Of a stretch of 34,614 bases of DNA, positions 17,059 to 26,100 are shown piece by piece (position 1 is the stretch's first letter; each line of letters opens with the position of its first letter). The notes below the pieces were generated by a model, which was given only the letters and a program-made list of their open reading frames with translations, did not search any database and was not told where the DNA came from. The DNA comes from Candidatus Sumerlaeota bacterium (lineage in GTDB: Bacteria; Sumerlaeota; Sumerlaeia; JAFGJS01). The stretch is from positions 1 to 34,614 of the forward strand of contig JAFGJS010000087.1 in the NCBI GenBank assembly GCA_016928995.1, read 5' to 3'. The translations under genes were made by a program, and so were the position numbers.

Positions 17059-17149
17059 ACAAAGGCTGAAGCATGGCTTCAGCGCATGTTGTGAATCGTA
17101 GCGGAATCCGGCATGGCGAAGGCGACGGCATGGCCGCCGCACTCCAAGG
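17059..17149 (+). repeat. 91-bp duplicated block with two REP-like hairpins, copy B
   Basis: Second copy of the 16801-16891 block. The first hairpin (GCTGAAGC/ATG/GCTTCAGC, 17065-17083) is unchanged. The second (17122-17140) has one A in place of G in the left arm, which breaks one base pair. It ends 32 bases before the nuclease-like gene start and may lie in its leader. Confidence 0.85.
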
Positions 17150-17181
17150 CGGGCGTAGCACATCATCAAAGGAGACAAAGG

Positions 17182-18339
17182 ATGAATAAACTGATCCAAA
17201 CTATCGGGATGATCCGGCAAAAACTTCCTTCGCTACGTCGTCATGCATTGAAGGAAACCCCGACTCGAACGATTGTTATCGATCCTTTGCTCGATGCGCT
17301 CGGTTGGGATGTGCGCGATCCTGACGAGGTGCAATTGGAGTGCCCGACAGTGGACGGCAAATTTGTGGACTATGCGCTCAAACTCAATCGGAAACCAGTA
17401 TTGTTGGTCGAAGCGAAAGCGATTGATGATCCGCTGGATGATGTGAAGGCGATTACGCAGATCGTGGGTTATGCCGCCAACGCAGGCATTGTCTGGTGTA
17501 TTCTCACCAATGGCATCAAATGGCGTGTCTATCGTAGTGTGGAGAAATGCCCTGCACCGGATAAGTTGATGTATGAAGTCAGCCTCGATCTTGACGAGTC
17601 GGAAGGCATGACTATTGAGCAAATTGCACAACAGCTCTGGCGTCTTTCACGCGAAGAAACGGCCAAGGGAACGCTGGATGCTTTGGGAGAACAGACCTTC
17701 ACGGACGGCAAGGTTCGCAAAGCATTACATGCTCTAATGAATGATCCACCTCGGCCATTGCTCAATCTTGTCCGTGCAAATATCGGGGATAACGATCTAG
17801 CCCCGCAACGCATCAAACAAAGCCTGATCCGTATAGCCGCAGAATCGGATCAATCTATAGTATCCATTGGCAGTACGGAATCCAAGCGCTCAAAATACTC
17901 TAGGACAGAACAAGCCTACAGATCGCATAGAGCTAAAAAAGCTTGGAAAACACGCTCTGCTCCAGATTATGAAGATCAATGTAATGAATCATATCATATT
18001 TCTGGCAAGTCTCAAGAAACACTTGATCTATATCGGGGAGCAGAACGCTTTTGTTATAGTATGACTTCAGAGAAAATTGATAAAAGGTATCGTAAAAACT
18101 ACATTGGATATTTTTTAGGCGAGAGAAAATGTTTCTGCAGAATCGTACTGCTTTCTAATCGAATAATTCTTAGGCTCCGTTTAAAGTACACCGAAATAAG
18201 CAATCCGCCAGTTTTTGCAAGAGACACAAAAGGATTGCTGCATCACAGTCCGCTTGATTTCGAGTTGACGATCAGCAATCGCATAGAGTTAGAACAAAGC
18301 AAAGATTTAATACGGCAGTCATTTGACGCCGTATCTTAA
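17182..18339 (+). CDS. Lone PD-(D/E)xK nuclease-like protein (HsdR N-terminal type) with DUF5655-like C-terminus
   Basis: A 385-residue protein of unproven function. The first 170 residues match the N-terminal domain of type I restriction subunits and related nucleases: PTRTIVIDPLLDALGWDV, then Asp63 in GKFVDYAL, and Glu77-x-Lys79 in LLVEAKA, giving the D-(13)-ExK active-site pattern. A QIVGYAANAG helix follows. A hydrophilic, low-complexity linker covers about 225-285. The C-terminal 110 residues (YRKNYIGYFLG...DFELTISNRIELEQSKDLIRQSF) resemble DUF5655 as I remember it. No helicase motor, HsdM or HsdS is nearby. Start ATG 17182 has a strong AAAGGAG seven bases upstream. G+C falls sharply along the gene: 58% in a 60-base sample at 17281, 35% at 17941. 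A solitary defence nuclease or selfish-element passenger are both possible. Confidence 0.72.
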   Translation: MNKLIQTIGMIRQKLPSLRRHALKETPTRTIVIDPLLDALGWDVRDPDEVQLECPTVDGKFVDYALKLNRKPVLLVEAKAIDDPLDDVKAITQIVGYAANAGIVWCILTNGIKWRVYRSVEKCPAPDKLMYEVSLDLDESEGMTIEQIAQQLWRLSREETAKGTLDALGEQTFTDGKVRKALHALMNDPPRPLLNLVRANIGDNDLAPQRIKQSLIRIAAESDQSIVSIGSTESKRSKYSRTEQAYRSHRAKKAWKTRSAPDYEDQCNESYHISGKSQETLDLYRGAERFCYSMTSEKIDKRYRKNYIGYFLGERKCFCRIVLLSNRIILRLRLKYTEISNPPVFARDTKGLLHHSPLDFELTISNRIELEQSKDLIRQSFDAVS

Positions 18340-18349
18340 AAAATCGGTT

Positions 18350-18384
18350 ATCTAGCATCGAGTATCCAGCATCCAGCATCGGAT
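18350..18384 (+). repeat. Five imperfect 7-bp tandem repeats before lutB
   Basis: Units ATCTAGC, ATCGAGT, ATCCAGC, ATCCAGC and ATCGGAT run head to tail between the nuclease-like gene and lutB, ending 26 bases before the lutB ATG. They may lie in the lutB leader. No known regulatory motif is recognised. Confidence 0.6.
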
Positions 18385-18410
18385 GCGATCAACACACAAG
18401 GCAACAAATC

Positions 18411-19805
18411 ATGTCCTACATTGAAATGGAAAAAGAAGCGCAGGGGCAGACTGCGGAGTCATTGGCGGCGGTGCGGGATGCTTCGGAGAAAAAGGTGATC
18501 TCCCGCCGGAACGCCTTTGGCGCGAAAGTCAAGGATCTGGACGGGCTGCGTCAACTGGCCGCGCGGATTAAGCAGCATACGCTGGACAACCTGCCGCATT
18601 ACCTGGAGCAGGCGGAGAAACGCCTCACGGCCAACGGGATCCAGGTGCATTGGGCCGCCGACGCCGACGAGGCGCGCCGCATCTTCAAGAAGCTCTGCGA
18701 CAGGGTCGGACCGGGATTGATCGCCAAGTCCAAGTCGATGGTGACTGAAGAGATTCACCTCAACGATTTTCTTGAGCAGCACGGCTACCAGCCCGTCGAG
18801 ACCGATCTCGGCGAGTTTGTCGTGCAGATCGCGCACGACCGCCCGAGCCATATCGTCACGCCGATCATCCACATCAACGGCCGGCAGGTGGCGAAGTTGT
18901 TCGAGAAGGAAGGCCTCGGCAAATACACCGAGGATCCCGAGGAACTGACCATGCAGGCGCGCGCGCATCTGCGCGAGATTTATCGTAAATCGAGCATCGG
19001 CGTGACCGGCGGCAACTTCGTCTGCTGTGAAACCGGCCGCATCGTGACCTGCACTAACGAAGGCAACCTGCGTATGAGCGCGCAGGGAGCGAAAATCCAG
19101 GTTTCGATCACTGGCATCGAGAAGGTCGTGCCGCGCGAGGCGGACATGGCCGTGCTGTTGAACCTGCTGGCGCGTTCGTCCACCGGCCAGGACCTGACGG
19201 TGTATACGCAGTGGGTCAGCGGTCCGCGACAAGAGGGCGAGATCGACGGTCCGGAAGAAGTGCACCTGATTTTCATCGACAACGGCCGCACGAACCTGCT
19301 GGGCGGCAAGTACCACGAGATGCTGCGCTGCATCCGCTGCGGGGCGTGCATGAATGTCTGCCCGGTGTATCGCGCGCAATCGGGCCACAGTTACGAAAGC
19401 GTATATCCCGGACCGATGGGCGCGGTGATCTCTCCGCTGCTGGGCGGCGAGGAGTCGCTCAAGACCTACGCGCAATTACCGAAAGCCTCCTCGCTGTGCG
19501 CAGCGTGTGAAGAGGTTTGTCCGGTCGCCATCCCCATTCCGAAACTGCTGCTCTCCCTGCGTGACGAATTGCACGGCAAGGCTCCGGCGCTAGGCGGGCT
19601 GCCGTCCTTTGCGCCCTGGGCCATGCTGGCGTCGAGTCCGTTGATGTGGAAGACGGCGTTGAAGGCCGGGGGGATCACTGGTTGGGGACCGGCGAAGCTC
19701 GCCGCGTACCGGGTTTTCGGCAATTGGCTCAGCAGCCGCGAACTGCCGGAATGGCCGCGTGAATCATTCCGCGCGGCATGGAAGAAACGGAAAGGGAACT
19801 CATAA
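18411..19805 (+). CDS. lutB: LutB-type lactate-oxidation iron-sulfur protein
   Basis: A 464-residue cytoplasmic iron-sulfur protein. The N-terminal LUD-type domain (about 65-300) includes SKSMVTEEIHLNDFLE and GVTGGNFVCCETGRI. A ferredoxin-like region follows with two Cys clusters, CIRCGACMNVCPVY and CAACEEVCPVAIPIP, each suited to a 4Fe-4S cluster. It acts with LutA and LutC to oxidise L-lactate. An AAGG lies about 14 bases upstream of the ATG. The stop shares one base with the lutC start (TAATG), so lutB and lutC are translationally linked, while lutA is separated by the REP/transposase insert. Confidence 0.94.
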   Translation: MSYIEMEKEAQGQTAESLAAVRDASEKKVISRRNAFGAKVKDLDGLRQLAARIKQHTLDNLPHYLEQAEKRLTANGIQVHWAADADEARRIFKKLCDRVGPGLIAKSKSMVTEEIHLNDFLEQHGYQPVETDLGEFVVQIAHDRPSHIVTPIIHINGRQVAKLFEKEGLGKYTEDPEELTMQARAHLREIYRKSSIGVTGGNFVCCETGRIVTCTNEGNLRMSAQGAKIQVSITGIEKVVPREADMAVLLNLLARSSTGQDLTVYTQWVSGPRQEGEIDGPEEVHLIFIDNGRTNLLGGKYHEMLRCIRCGACMNVCPVYRAQSGHSYESVYPGPMGAVISPLLGGEESLKTYAQLPKASSLCAACEEVCPVAIPIPKLLLSLRDELHGKAPALGGLPSFAPWAMLASSPLMWKTALKAGGITGWGPAKLAAYRVFGNWLSSRELPEWPRESFRAAWKKRKGNS

Positions 19806-20485
19806 TGACCGATCATCGCGCAGTGATTTTCGACCGCATTCAACAGGCGTTGGACCGGGGACGCCGGGATGGTTACGTGCCTACGAGCAGTGAAGCGGCG
19901 CCGCAGCCGCCTGATTTGCCGGAAGGATCGATCCGGCAATTTGCGTCGAGTGATTCCGGCGCGACCTACGCGCGTTTCGTCGAACGCATCAAAGGTTTGG
20001 GCGACACGATTGTGCGCGTGGCGAACATGAACGCCGCGAAACATTGGCTGCTTGACTCGGTGCGGCAGCGCGGCTTTGCCAGCGGCGTGGCGGACCGCGA
20101 TGCGGCGAAGGCGCTGGGGATTGATTTTTCAGGGGATAGCGCGCCAAAACTGCATCCGCCGATGGATAAGGACGCGATGTTCGCCGTGGATTTCGGCGTG
20201 ACGCTGGCCGATTTCGGCATCGCCGAGACGGGATCGCTGGCCATTTTCGGCGGCGCGGGGCGTTCGAGGCTCTCCAGCCTGGTTCCGCCGGTGCATTATT
20301 GTGTCTTGCGTTTGGAGGACTTATTGCCTGATGTCTGGGATGCGGTTCATTTACAGGCAGAACGCGCAAAGCCGGGGCTGCTGGTCTGGATCAGCGGCAG
20401 CAGCCGCACCGCCGACATCGATGGCATCATGATTCATGGCGCTCACGGCCCCAAGGAACTGTTTGTTATTGTCGTGGATGAATAG
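19805..20485 (+). CDS. lutC: LutC-type lactate utilisation protein (LUD domain)
   Basis: A 226-residue protein made of a single LUD domain. The diagnostic segment VTLADFGIAETGSLAIFGGAGRSRLSSLVPPVHYCVLRLEDLLPD is at about residues 130-175, and the C-terminal ISGSSRTADIDGIMIHGAHGPKEL ends the domain. LutC is the third component of the L-lactate oxidation complex. I chose ATG 19805, one base overlapping the lutB stop, over an upstream start inside lutB, because GGAAAGGGAA precedes it at good spacing. Confidence 0.93.
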   Translation: MTDHRAVIFDRIQQALDRGRRDGYVPTSSEAAPQPPDLPEGSIRQFASSDSGATYARFVERIKGLGDTIVRVANMNAAKHWLLDSVRQRGFASGVADRDAAKALGIDFSGDSAPKLHPPMDKDAMFAVDFGVTLADFGIAETGSLAIFGGAGRSRLSSLVPPVHYCVLRLEDLLPDVWDAVHLQAERAKPGLLVWISGSSRTADIDGIMIHGAHGPKELFVIVVDE

Positions 20486-20646
20486 TTGATATTTCAGGAG
20501 TTGGGGATGATGCTCCGCCTTTATGTGCTCAGTTCTGTTACTTTTTTGAAATAAAACGGGCTTTCCGCGATGTTGATCAGTTGTGGTTCGTATGGATCGA
20601 CATCGTTGAAGCGGCGCACGGCCGGTTCAACCAGGAGAGTTCGAAA

Positions 20647-21114
20647 ATGTTTGGATTGAACAATAAGCAACGAGAGCAACGTTGGGATCCGCGTTTCATC
20701 CTCGATGCGAATGCGCTGCCCAACGTCCGGTTAACCTCGCCCAATGAATTGCCGGCGTGCGGCATCTTGATGGAAGTGCTGGATGTCAGCGACAAAGGGA
20801 TACGCCTCGTTGCGCGCAGCGTCCCGGTGGAAGTGGTGGACTTGCTGAAAAAGGGAGTCCACAAGCTCAATCTCCAGCTGAAATTGCCGAACAACACCGA
20901 GGAAGTGGTCCTGAACGGCAACGTGGCCTGGGTGCATCACCAAGCGCGGCGCAACGACAAAGCCTTTGCGGAATGCGCGCTGGGCGTGACGTTCCGGGAT
21001 GGAAACAACCCCGAATTGCCGGTGTTCCGGCAGTACGTCTCCGCCATCCGACCGAGAGAATGGCATGAAAAACTGGCTCTGTCGCTCGGATCGCTGTTGC
21101 TCCGCGCATCATAA
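20647..21114 (+). CDS. PilZ-domain-like protein
   Basis: A 155-residue soluble protein. The pattern REQRWDPRF near the N-terminus followed by EVLDVSDKGIRLVA matches the PilZ c-di-GMP-binding signature (RxxxR, then D/N-x-S-x-x-G). The beta-rich core continues with LKLPNNTEEVVLNGNVAWVHHQ and ECALGVTFRD. It might therefore bind c-di-GMP, but the first motif is imperfect. The ATG at 20647 has AGGAGAG eight bases upstream; an earlier GTG-type start is unlikely. It stands alone between lutC and a strong terminator. Confidence 0.72.
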   Translation: MFGLNNKQREQRWDPRFILDANALPNVRLTSPNELPACGILMEVLDVSDKGIRLVARSVPVEVVDLLKKGVHKLNLQLKLPNNTEEVVLNGNVAWVHHQARRNDKAFAECALGVTFRDGNNPELPVFRQYVSAIRPREWHEKLALSLGSLLLRAS

Positions 21115-21187
21115 GCTGGGCGTTGCGTCATAACGCCAGAGAGTTCAAAACTGAAAAATAAAAAAAAGTTGAGTGGTCTTGCGAAGG

Positions 21188-21227
21188 AAAAAACCGTGCG
21201 CTGTAAAAGGCGCGCGGTTTTTCTTTT
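21188..21227 (+). terminator. Strong intrinsic terminator
   Basis: An 8-bp stem, CCGTGCGC (21194-21201) with GCGCGCGG (21210-21217) including one G-T wobble, has an 8-base loop and is followed by TTTTTCTTTT. Six A residues precede the stem, so it could also work on the minus strand. It lies about 80 bases after the PilZ-like gene and before the lepB promoter. Confidence 0.85.
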
Positions 21228-21245
21228 CAGGAGCCGTTTCGCAAT

Positions 21246-21274
21246 TTGACAAAACGCTTTCCAAGGCATAAGCT
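21246..21274 (+). promoter_or_regulatory. Sigma-70-type promoter for lepB
   Basis: TTGACA (21246-21251) is a perfect -35 box, followed by a 17-base spacer and TAAGCT (21269-21274), which keeps the three most conserved -10 positions. Transcription would begin near 21281, right after the terminator. This makes the TTG at 21246 an unlikely start codon and helps fix the lepB start. Confidence 0.6.
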
Positions 21275-21314
21275 GTTTTCGAATCAAGTGGAGAGAAATC
21301 CGGGAAGTTCAGGC

Positions 21315-21944
21315 GTGTTCAGAGCTTTACAATCATCGGAATCGCATGACGCAACATTGCGTTCAGGACGCGGCAAACGGACCAGCTTCCTGCGGCGTTT
21401 GATTGGAGTGCTGATCCTGTGGGTTGTGCTGTGCGTGGCAGGGCTGCTGATTTTCGGAGGCATCGGGCGCTATAAGGTGATCTCCAATTCGATGTACCCC
21501 ACGCTGCACATCGGCGACTTTGTCCTGGCCAATCAAAGCGGAAGCTACGAACCGCAACGCGGCGATATCATTGTGTTCGGCGATCCGGACGACCGTTACG
21601 CCGAGAAGACGCGCGATCGCGACCGGGTGACCAAGCGCGTGGCGGCCGTGCCGGGCGACACGGTGGAAGTGCTGAAGGACGGCGTCTGGATCAACCAGGA
21701 GGAATTTCACGAAGCGCCGTCCTGGAAGATGAGCCAGTCGAAATTGCGCGAGCGAACCTTTCGCTTGAAGGACGGTCAATATTTTTTAATGGGCGACAAT
21801 CAAAGCAATAGTCACGACAGCCTGCAATTCGGTCCGGTGGACCGGGAGTTGATTATCGGCCACGTGTTGCTGGTGTATTGGCCGCTCAGCCACGCCGGCA
21901 GACCCGACTCGACACTTGAATTGCGCGCCAAGGAACTGCAATAG
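21315..21944 (+). CDS. lepB: Signal peptidase I
   Basis: With a GTG start at 21315 this is a 209-residue inner-membrane serine protease that removes signal peptides from exported proteins. It has one N-terminal membrane span (about residues 21-45, RRLIGVLILWVVLCVAGLLI). Box B contains the nucleophile Ser59 in VISNSMYPTLHIGDFV, box D the general base Lys107 in VTKRVAAVPGDTVE, and box E GDNQSNSHDS. An in-frame TTG at 21246 would add 23 residues, but it coincides with a perfect -35 box, so I prefer 21315, which has GGGAAG seven bases upstream. The TPR gene begins five bases after the stop and is probably in the same operon. Confidence 0.93.
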   Translation: MFRALQSSESHDATLRSGRGKRTSFLRRLIGVLILWVVLCVAGLLIFGGIGRYKVISNSMYPTLHIGDFVLANQSGSYEPQRGDIIVFGDPDDRYAEKTRDRDRVTKRVAAVPGDTVEVLKDGVWINQEEFHEAPSWKMSQSKLRERTFRLKDGQYFLMGDNQSNSHDSLQFGPVDRELIIGHVLLVYWPLSHAGRPDSTLELRAKELQ

Positions 21945-21948
21945 CAGC

Positions 21949-23088
21949 ATGAAGTCAGGAGACGATCCAGAATCCATGGGCAACGTAGGCGAACAAAATT
22001 CGATGGAGATCGTGGAACAATTGATCGAGGAGGGAGCGCTGTGCCTTCAGCAGGGGCGCTACGACCGCGCGATCGCATTGTTCCGCAAGGGCCTGCAAAT
22101 CGCGCCATTGCGTCAGGATTTGCGGGAGTATTTAACCTTGGCGCTGGATCAACGCCCGGACGCGGATAATGGGTTTATCCCGGACGATTCGACGGGCGCG
22201 GATGCGAAAGAGGATTCGAAGGATGCGGCGGATTGGCCGGACGACGTTGATCCGTTGATTGAGAGTCTGGCCGCGAAAAGCGGACGGCGTCCGGAGTCCT
22301 CCCACGCCTTGGAGCAGTTGACGGAGCAAACCGGCGTCGAGCATACGCGGCGCGGCAGCCATATCAAACTGCCGATGTGGCTGCTGGTTCTGGCCGTGAT
22401 CGTCAACATCGGCCTGGTCGGCCTGCTGTACGTCTGGTATCAGCATAGCGACAGCTTTGATGAATGGATGACGCGGCTGCGGAATCTGAACGTGCCGGAA
22501 AACGTGCAGGAAGGGCGGCGGCTTTATGAACTGGCGCTGGATCGAGTCCGGCATGAAGACTATGAAGGCGCGCTGACCTATCTGCAGGACGCCGCGCGCA
22601 TCCATCCGGAAGAGCAGCAGATGTATCGCGCGCAGGAATCCGAGATCTATCTGCAACTGGCCCACGTCGAGCTCGATTTGCGCGAGGACAGCGAAGAGAA
22701 GTACAACAAGGCGCTGGAACTGTTCCAGAAATCCGCGGATTTGAATTCGCAAAACGCCGATGCATGGTTCAACATCGGCTATTGCAAATACAGCCTGGCG
22801 CGCAAGGCCCGGCTCAAAAACCTATCACACCGCGAGATCCGCGGCATCGAAGAAGCCGCGGCCGAGGCGCTGGAACACGCGCGCAAAGTCGAGCCAAATC
22901 ACCAGATGTCGATTTTCCTGCTGGCCAAGGTCTACCCCAAAATTCCTCAGATGGCCAAGGCGGCGGACGTGTGGTATACGATCATCGAGCAATGGCCGGA
23001 ATCCCCGGAGGCGCGTCAGGCCGAGCGCGACCTGAAGAACTTCGGCCTGCCCCTGAAACGCCCGCAGGCTCCCGAATCGAATGGCTGA
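21949..23088 (+). CDS. TPR-repeat membrane protein
   Basis: A 379-residue protein. An N-terminal TPR unit (about residues 20-60, EEGALCLQQGRYDRAIALFRKGLQIAP) is followed by an acidic linker, one membrane span near residues 143-163 (MWLLVLAVIVNIGLVGLLYV), and a C-terminal periplasmic or cytoplasmic array of about four TPRs (YELALDRVRHEDYEGALTYL, ELFQKSADLNSQNADAWFNI, EHARKVEPNHQMSIFLLAKV and others). It resembles the TPR/membrane protein at 824-2485 in layout. ATG 21949 is five bases after lepB; ATGs at 21976 and 22003 are alternatives. Function is unknown; the lepB pairing hints at envelope biogenesis. Confidence 0.8.
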   Translation: MKSGDDPESMGNVGEQNSMEIVEQLIEEGALCLQQGRYDRAIALFRKGLQIAPLRQDLREYLTLALDQRPDADNGFIPDDSTGADAKEDSKDAADWPDDVDPLIESLAAKSGRRPESSHALEQLTEQTGVEHTRRGSHIKLPMWLLVLAVIVNIGLVGLLYVWYQHSDSFDEWMTRLRNLNVPENVQEGRRLYELALDRVRHEDYEGALTYLQDAARIHPEEQQMYRAQESEIYLQLAHVELDLREDSEEKYNKALELFQKSADLNSQNADAWFNIGYCKYSLARKARLKNLSHREIRGIEEAAAEALEHARKVEPNHQMSIFLLAKVYPKIPQMAKAADVWYTIIEQWPESPEARQAERDLKNFGLPLKRPQAPESNG

Positions 23089-23165
23089 AAAAGTTTATCA
23101 ATTCGAAGAATTAGATAGCGCGAATCCGGCGATCTCGGCGATCTCGCAGGCGCTTCTCTTTTTCA

Positions 23166-26100
23166 TTATTCAACCGGATGTGTGTTCACCGCTTCCATGA
23201 TCTCGAAATATGCCGGGTGGGACTGATCAACGTCCTTGAATTCCTGTGCGCCTTTAATTTTAGCTCCGCATTTTCTTTGCAGCATCTTGTTGACAGCTGT
23301 AACGATCTCTGCGCGGGTCATCAGCGCGTCAGGTTGGAATGATCCGTCGAAGCCGGCCTTCATCCAACCTTGCGCCGCCACTGAACGAATCGCCTCCGCA
23401 TGCGGCATGTTGGCTGTAACGTCGGAGAAATTATCGCCGCTTTTTACATCCAACCTGTTCATCCGCGCCATAAAGTCCGCGAACTCGCCTCTGGTAATGT
23501 CATCATCCGGCCTGAATTTATTGCCGTCAGCAGTGATGAATTTCTTCATAGCCATATAGGCCACGTCATCATAATACGATGCGCCGGGAGCGACATCGGA
23601 GTAGCCGCACTGATAAGCGCCTTTGTCGGTGTAGTCGTTCACCAGCCTGGAAAGCAGTGACGCCGCTTCCGCTCTTGTCATATTCTTACCCGGTTTGAAT
23701 GTGCCATCCGCATAGCCTTCGATGTAAGCCACATGATAGTCCGGGCTGTAAGCTTCTATCCGCTCGCCGAAGATTCTCAGTTCGCTGATTTCGAAGATAT
23801 GATAAGGCTTTCTGGGCATGAAGAAACGCAGATACCGGTAAGCGTTATTTTTCTCTTCTGCTTTAACCTTTAAGATCTGCATATCAGGAGATTTTTTTGC
23901 CGCGTTCCCGGTCAGGAGCGTCCAGTTTGCATTGTCATTGGAGCCGTATACAACAGCCTCCGCGACCCTGATGGGAAAGCCATCCCGGGCTTGAATGCCG
24001 AATGAGTCCGCTTTGACCTTGAATCTGTTGCCGAAATCCATCGTAACATTTTTATCATCTCCCCAAACGCCTCCCCACGTCAGGGGATCGCCATCCGCCA
24101 TCTGCCTGCTTCCGCGTATATCGCAGGACCACGTCTTGCAATAATCCAAACTTCCGTCAGTCAGTTTTGGGGTCAACAACGTTAATTGGTTCGCGGCCTT
24201 TTGCAGCGCGGCAAGGCTCCTCGCTTTCAACGCCGCGTTGAAGGCTTCTTCCGTCGCCGACTCATATTTCTCATGGGGATCATACGCCGTTGCCACGAAA
24301 TCCAACGCCCCCTGCAAATCCTTCGCGACATGGATGTTTACGGGTATGGTGTTGACCGCGACGCTGTTGCGCGCGGTGATATATATTGTGTGATCTCCGG
24401 TTTGGCCAGTGGGCGGCGTCCATGTCAGTCGTCCGGATGCGCTGTCAAGCGCAGCGCCCGCAGGCAGATTGTGCGCGGCATATTCGACCTTTTCCTGATC
24501 GCCTTCGAGGCTTGCCTGGTCAAATTTATAGGCGACTGCAGGTGATTTCGGATCAATACGTTCACCATTGGCAAAGACGGTGTTTAAGGCTTTGATTTCA
24601 TGCGGCGTCAGAGCTTTATTGAAAATCGTAAATTCATCCACCATTCCAGCCAGATAAGGATCCGGCCATTGGGATTTTCCGATGTAATTATTCGGCGTTT
24701 TCCCCAGACTGGACGGCTTCAATGTCAGTTTCGAATTTCTTCCCGCCTCCTCGCCATTCACATACAGAATTCCAGTATTGCCTGATAGCGTGACCGCCAC
24801 ATGCTGCCATGAACCGGTGGCAAGCGGTTCCTTGGCGATGATAGCTTGTTCGTTTCGACTGCCGGAGGCGGTGATGGAAAACTTTACAGCTTTTCCGTCG
24901 CTGGGCGCCAGAAACATATATTGGCTGGTGTTATGTCCAAAGTCAAAAATGCGCGCCCAGGTGTCGATCTGATCAAGTTTAACCCAGGCGCTGATTGTAA
25001 AATCATCCAGATCGCTGACGATTCCTTCCGGCAATTTGGCGTATTGCTCCTTGCCGTTCAGACTCAGAGCGGCGCCATTTTTTTCGGGCTTCCAGTTCGC
25101 TCCACCTAAGAGATGCTTATCCGGACATGTCGCCGTAAATGACTTTTCAATGGCGGCGCCGGCATAGGTTGGAATTGAATTGTTTTCCTTGGGAGTATCA
25201 AAAGTCAGCGGCAGAACCTCATCCGGCTTCGTGTCAATACGATCAAAGTCAATTTTTGCGGGGCCTTCCAGCGAAGTCGCTTCGAGATATAAAATATCGC
25301 CGGCGCCGAAGTCAGTCGTCACATATTCCCATTCATTGTTGGTATCCGGAATATAGATGGTTTGCAGCGATCCCTTTTTTGCATAGTCTTCACCTGTGAA
25401 GAAATTCAGTTTTACAAAATGATCGGCGCGCACCCGCAGCCCTGAGCCGGATGGAAAACCGGCAAAGACCACCATAGTGCGCGGGTTTTTGTTTAATTCC
25501 ATTCTTACATAACCTGTGCCGTCGGCGTCTTTCTTGACTGACAGAGGAATGTCTTCCGGCGATCCCGGATAGATATCGCCGGGCATTGCATTGCCGGACA
25601 GATCCACAAAGCTGTATTCAAATTGAATTCCTTCCACCAGCGCACCCTCCCTGGATATTTCCAGCGGAGGAAGTTCTTTCGCCAAAGCGCGTTTTGCTTT
25701 TTCTGTATCAGGTTCGGCTTCCGAGGATTTCTCGGGAAGACCGGCCCAGAAATCGAATATATTGTTATGCAGCGTGTCAATGTATACGCCTGATCTGGCG
25801 CGGTATTCCTGTGCGATGCTGAAGGTTTGCATAGCTGTCTTGATATAATGATACGGGCCGGCGTCCATATCGAATCCCACGCCTTTGAAATAATAGTATC
25901 CGGCGGGAATTCCGTTTGTGCCGCCAAGCCGGCCTCTTTGGTGGTGACTGATCTGGTCATACGTCACCATATTGTCCGGCGACGATTCGGAGTATGTCGG
26001 TATCCAGGGTAGTCCGTATCCCAGATTGTATTTTGCAAACAGCGCAGCGCCTTTGATTATACGATCGTCCAGAAAATGGATGGGCGAAACGCCGTTCGCT

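Noticed and set aside
16142-17149. CRISPR array
   Set aside because: Repeats are palindromic, of differing stem sequence, irregularly spaced and bracket a RAYT gene; there are no uniform spacers or cas genes.
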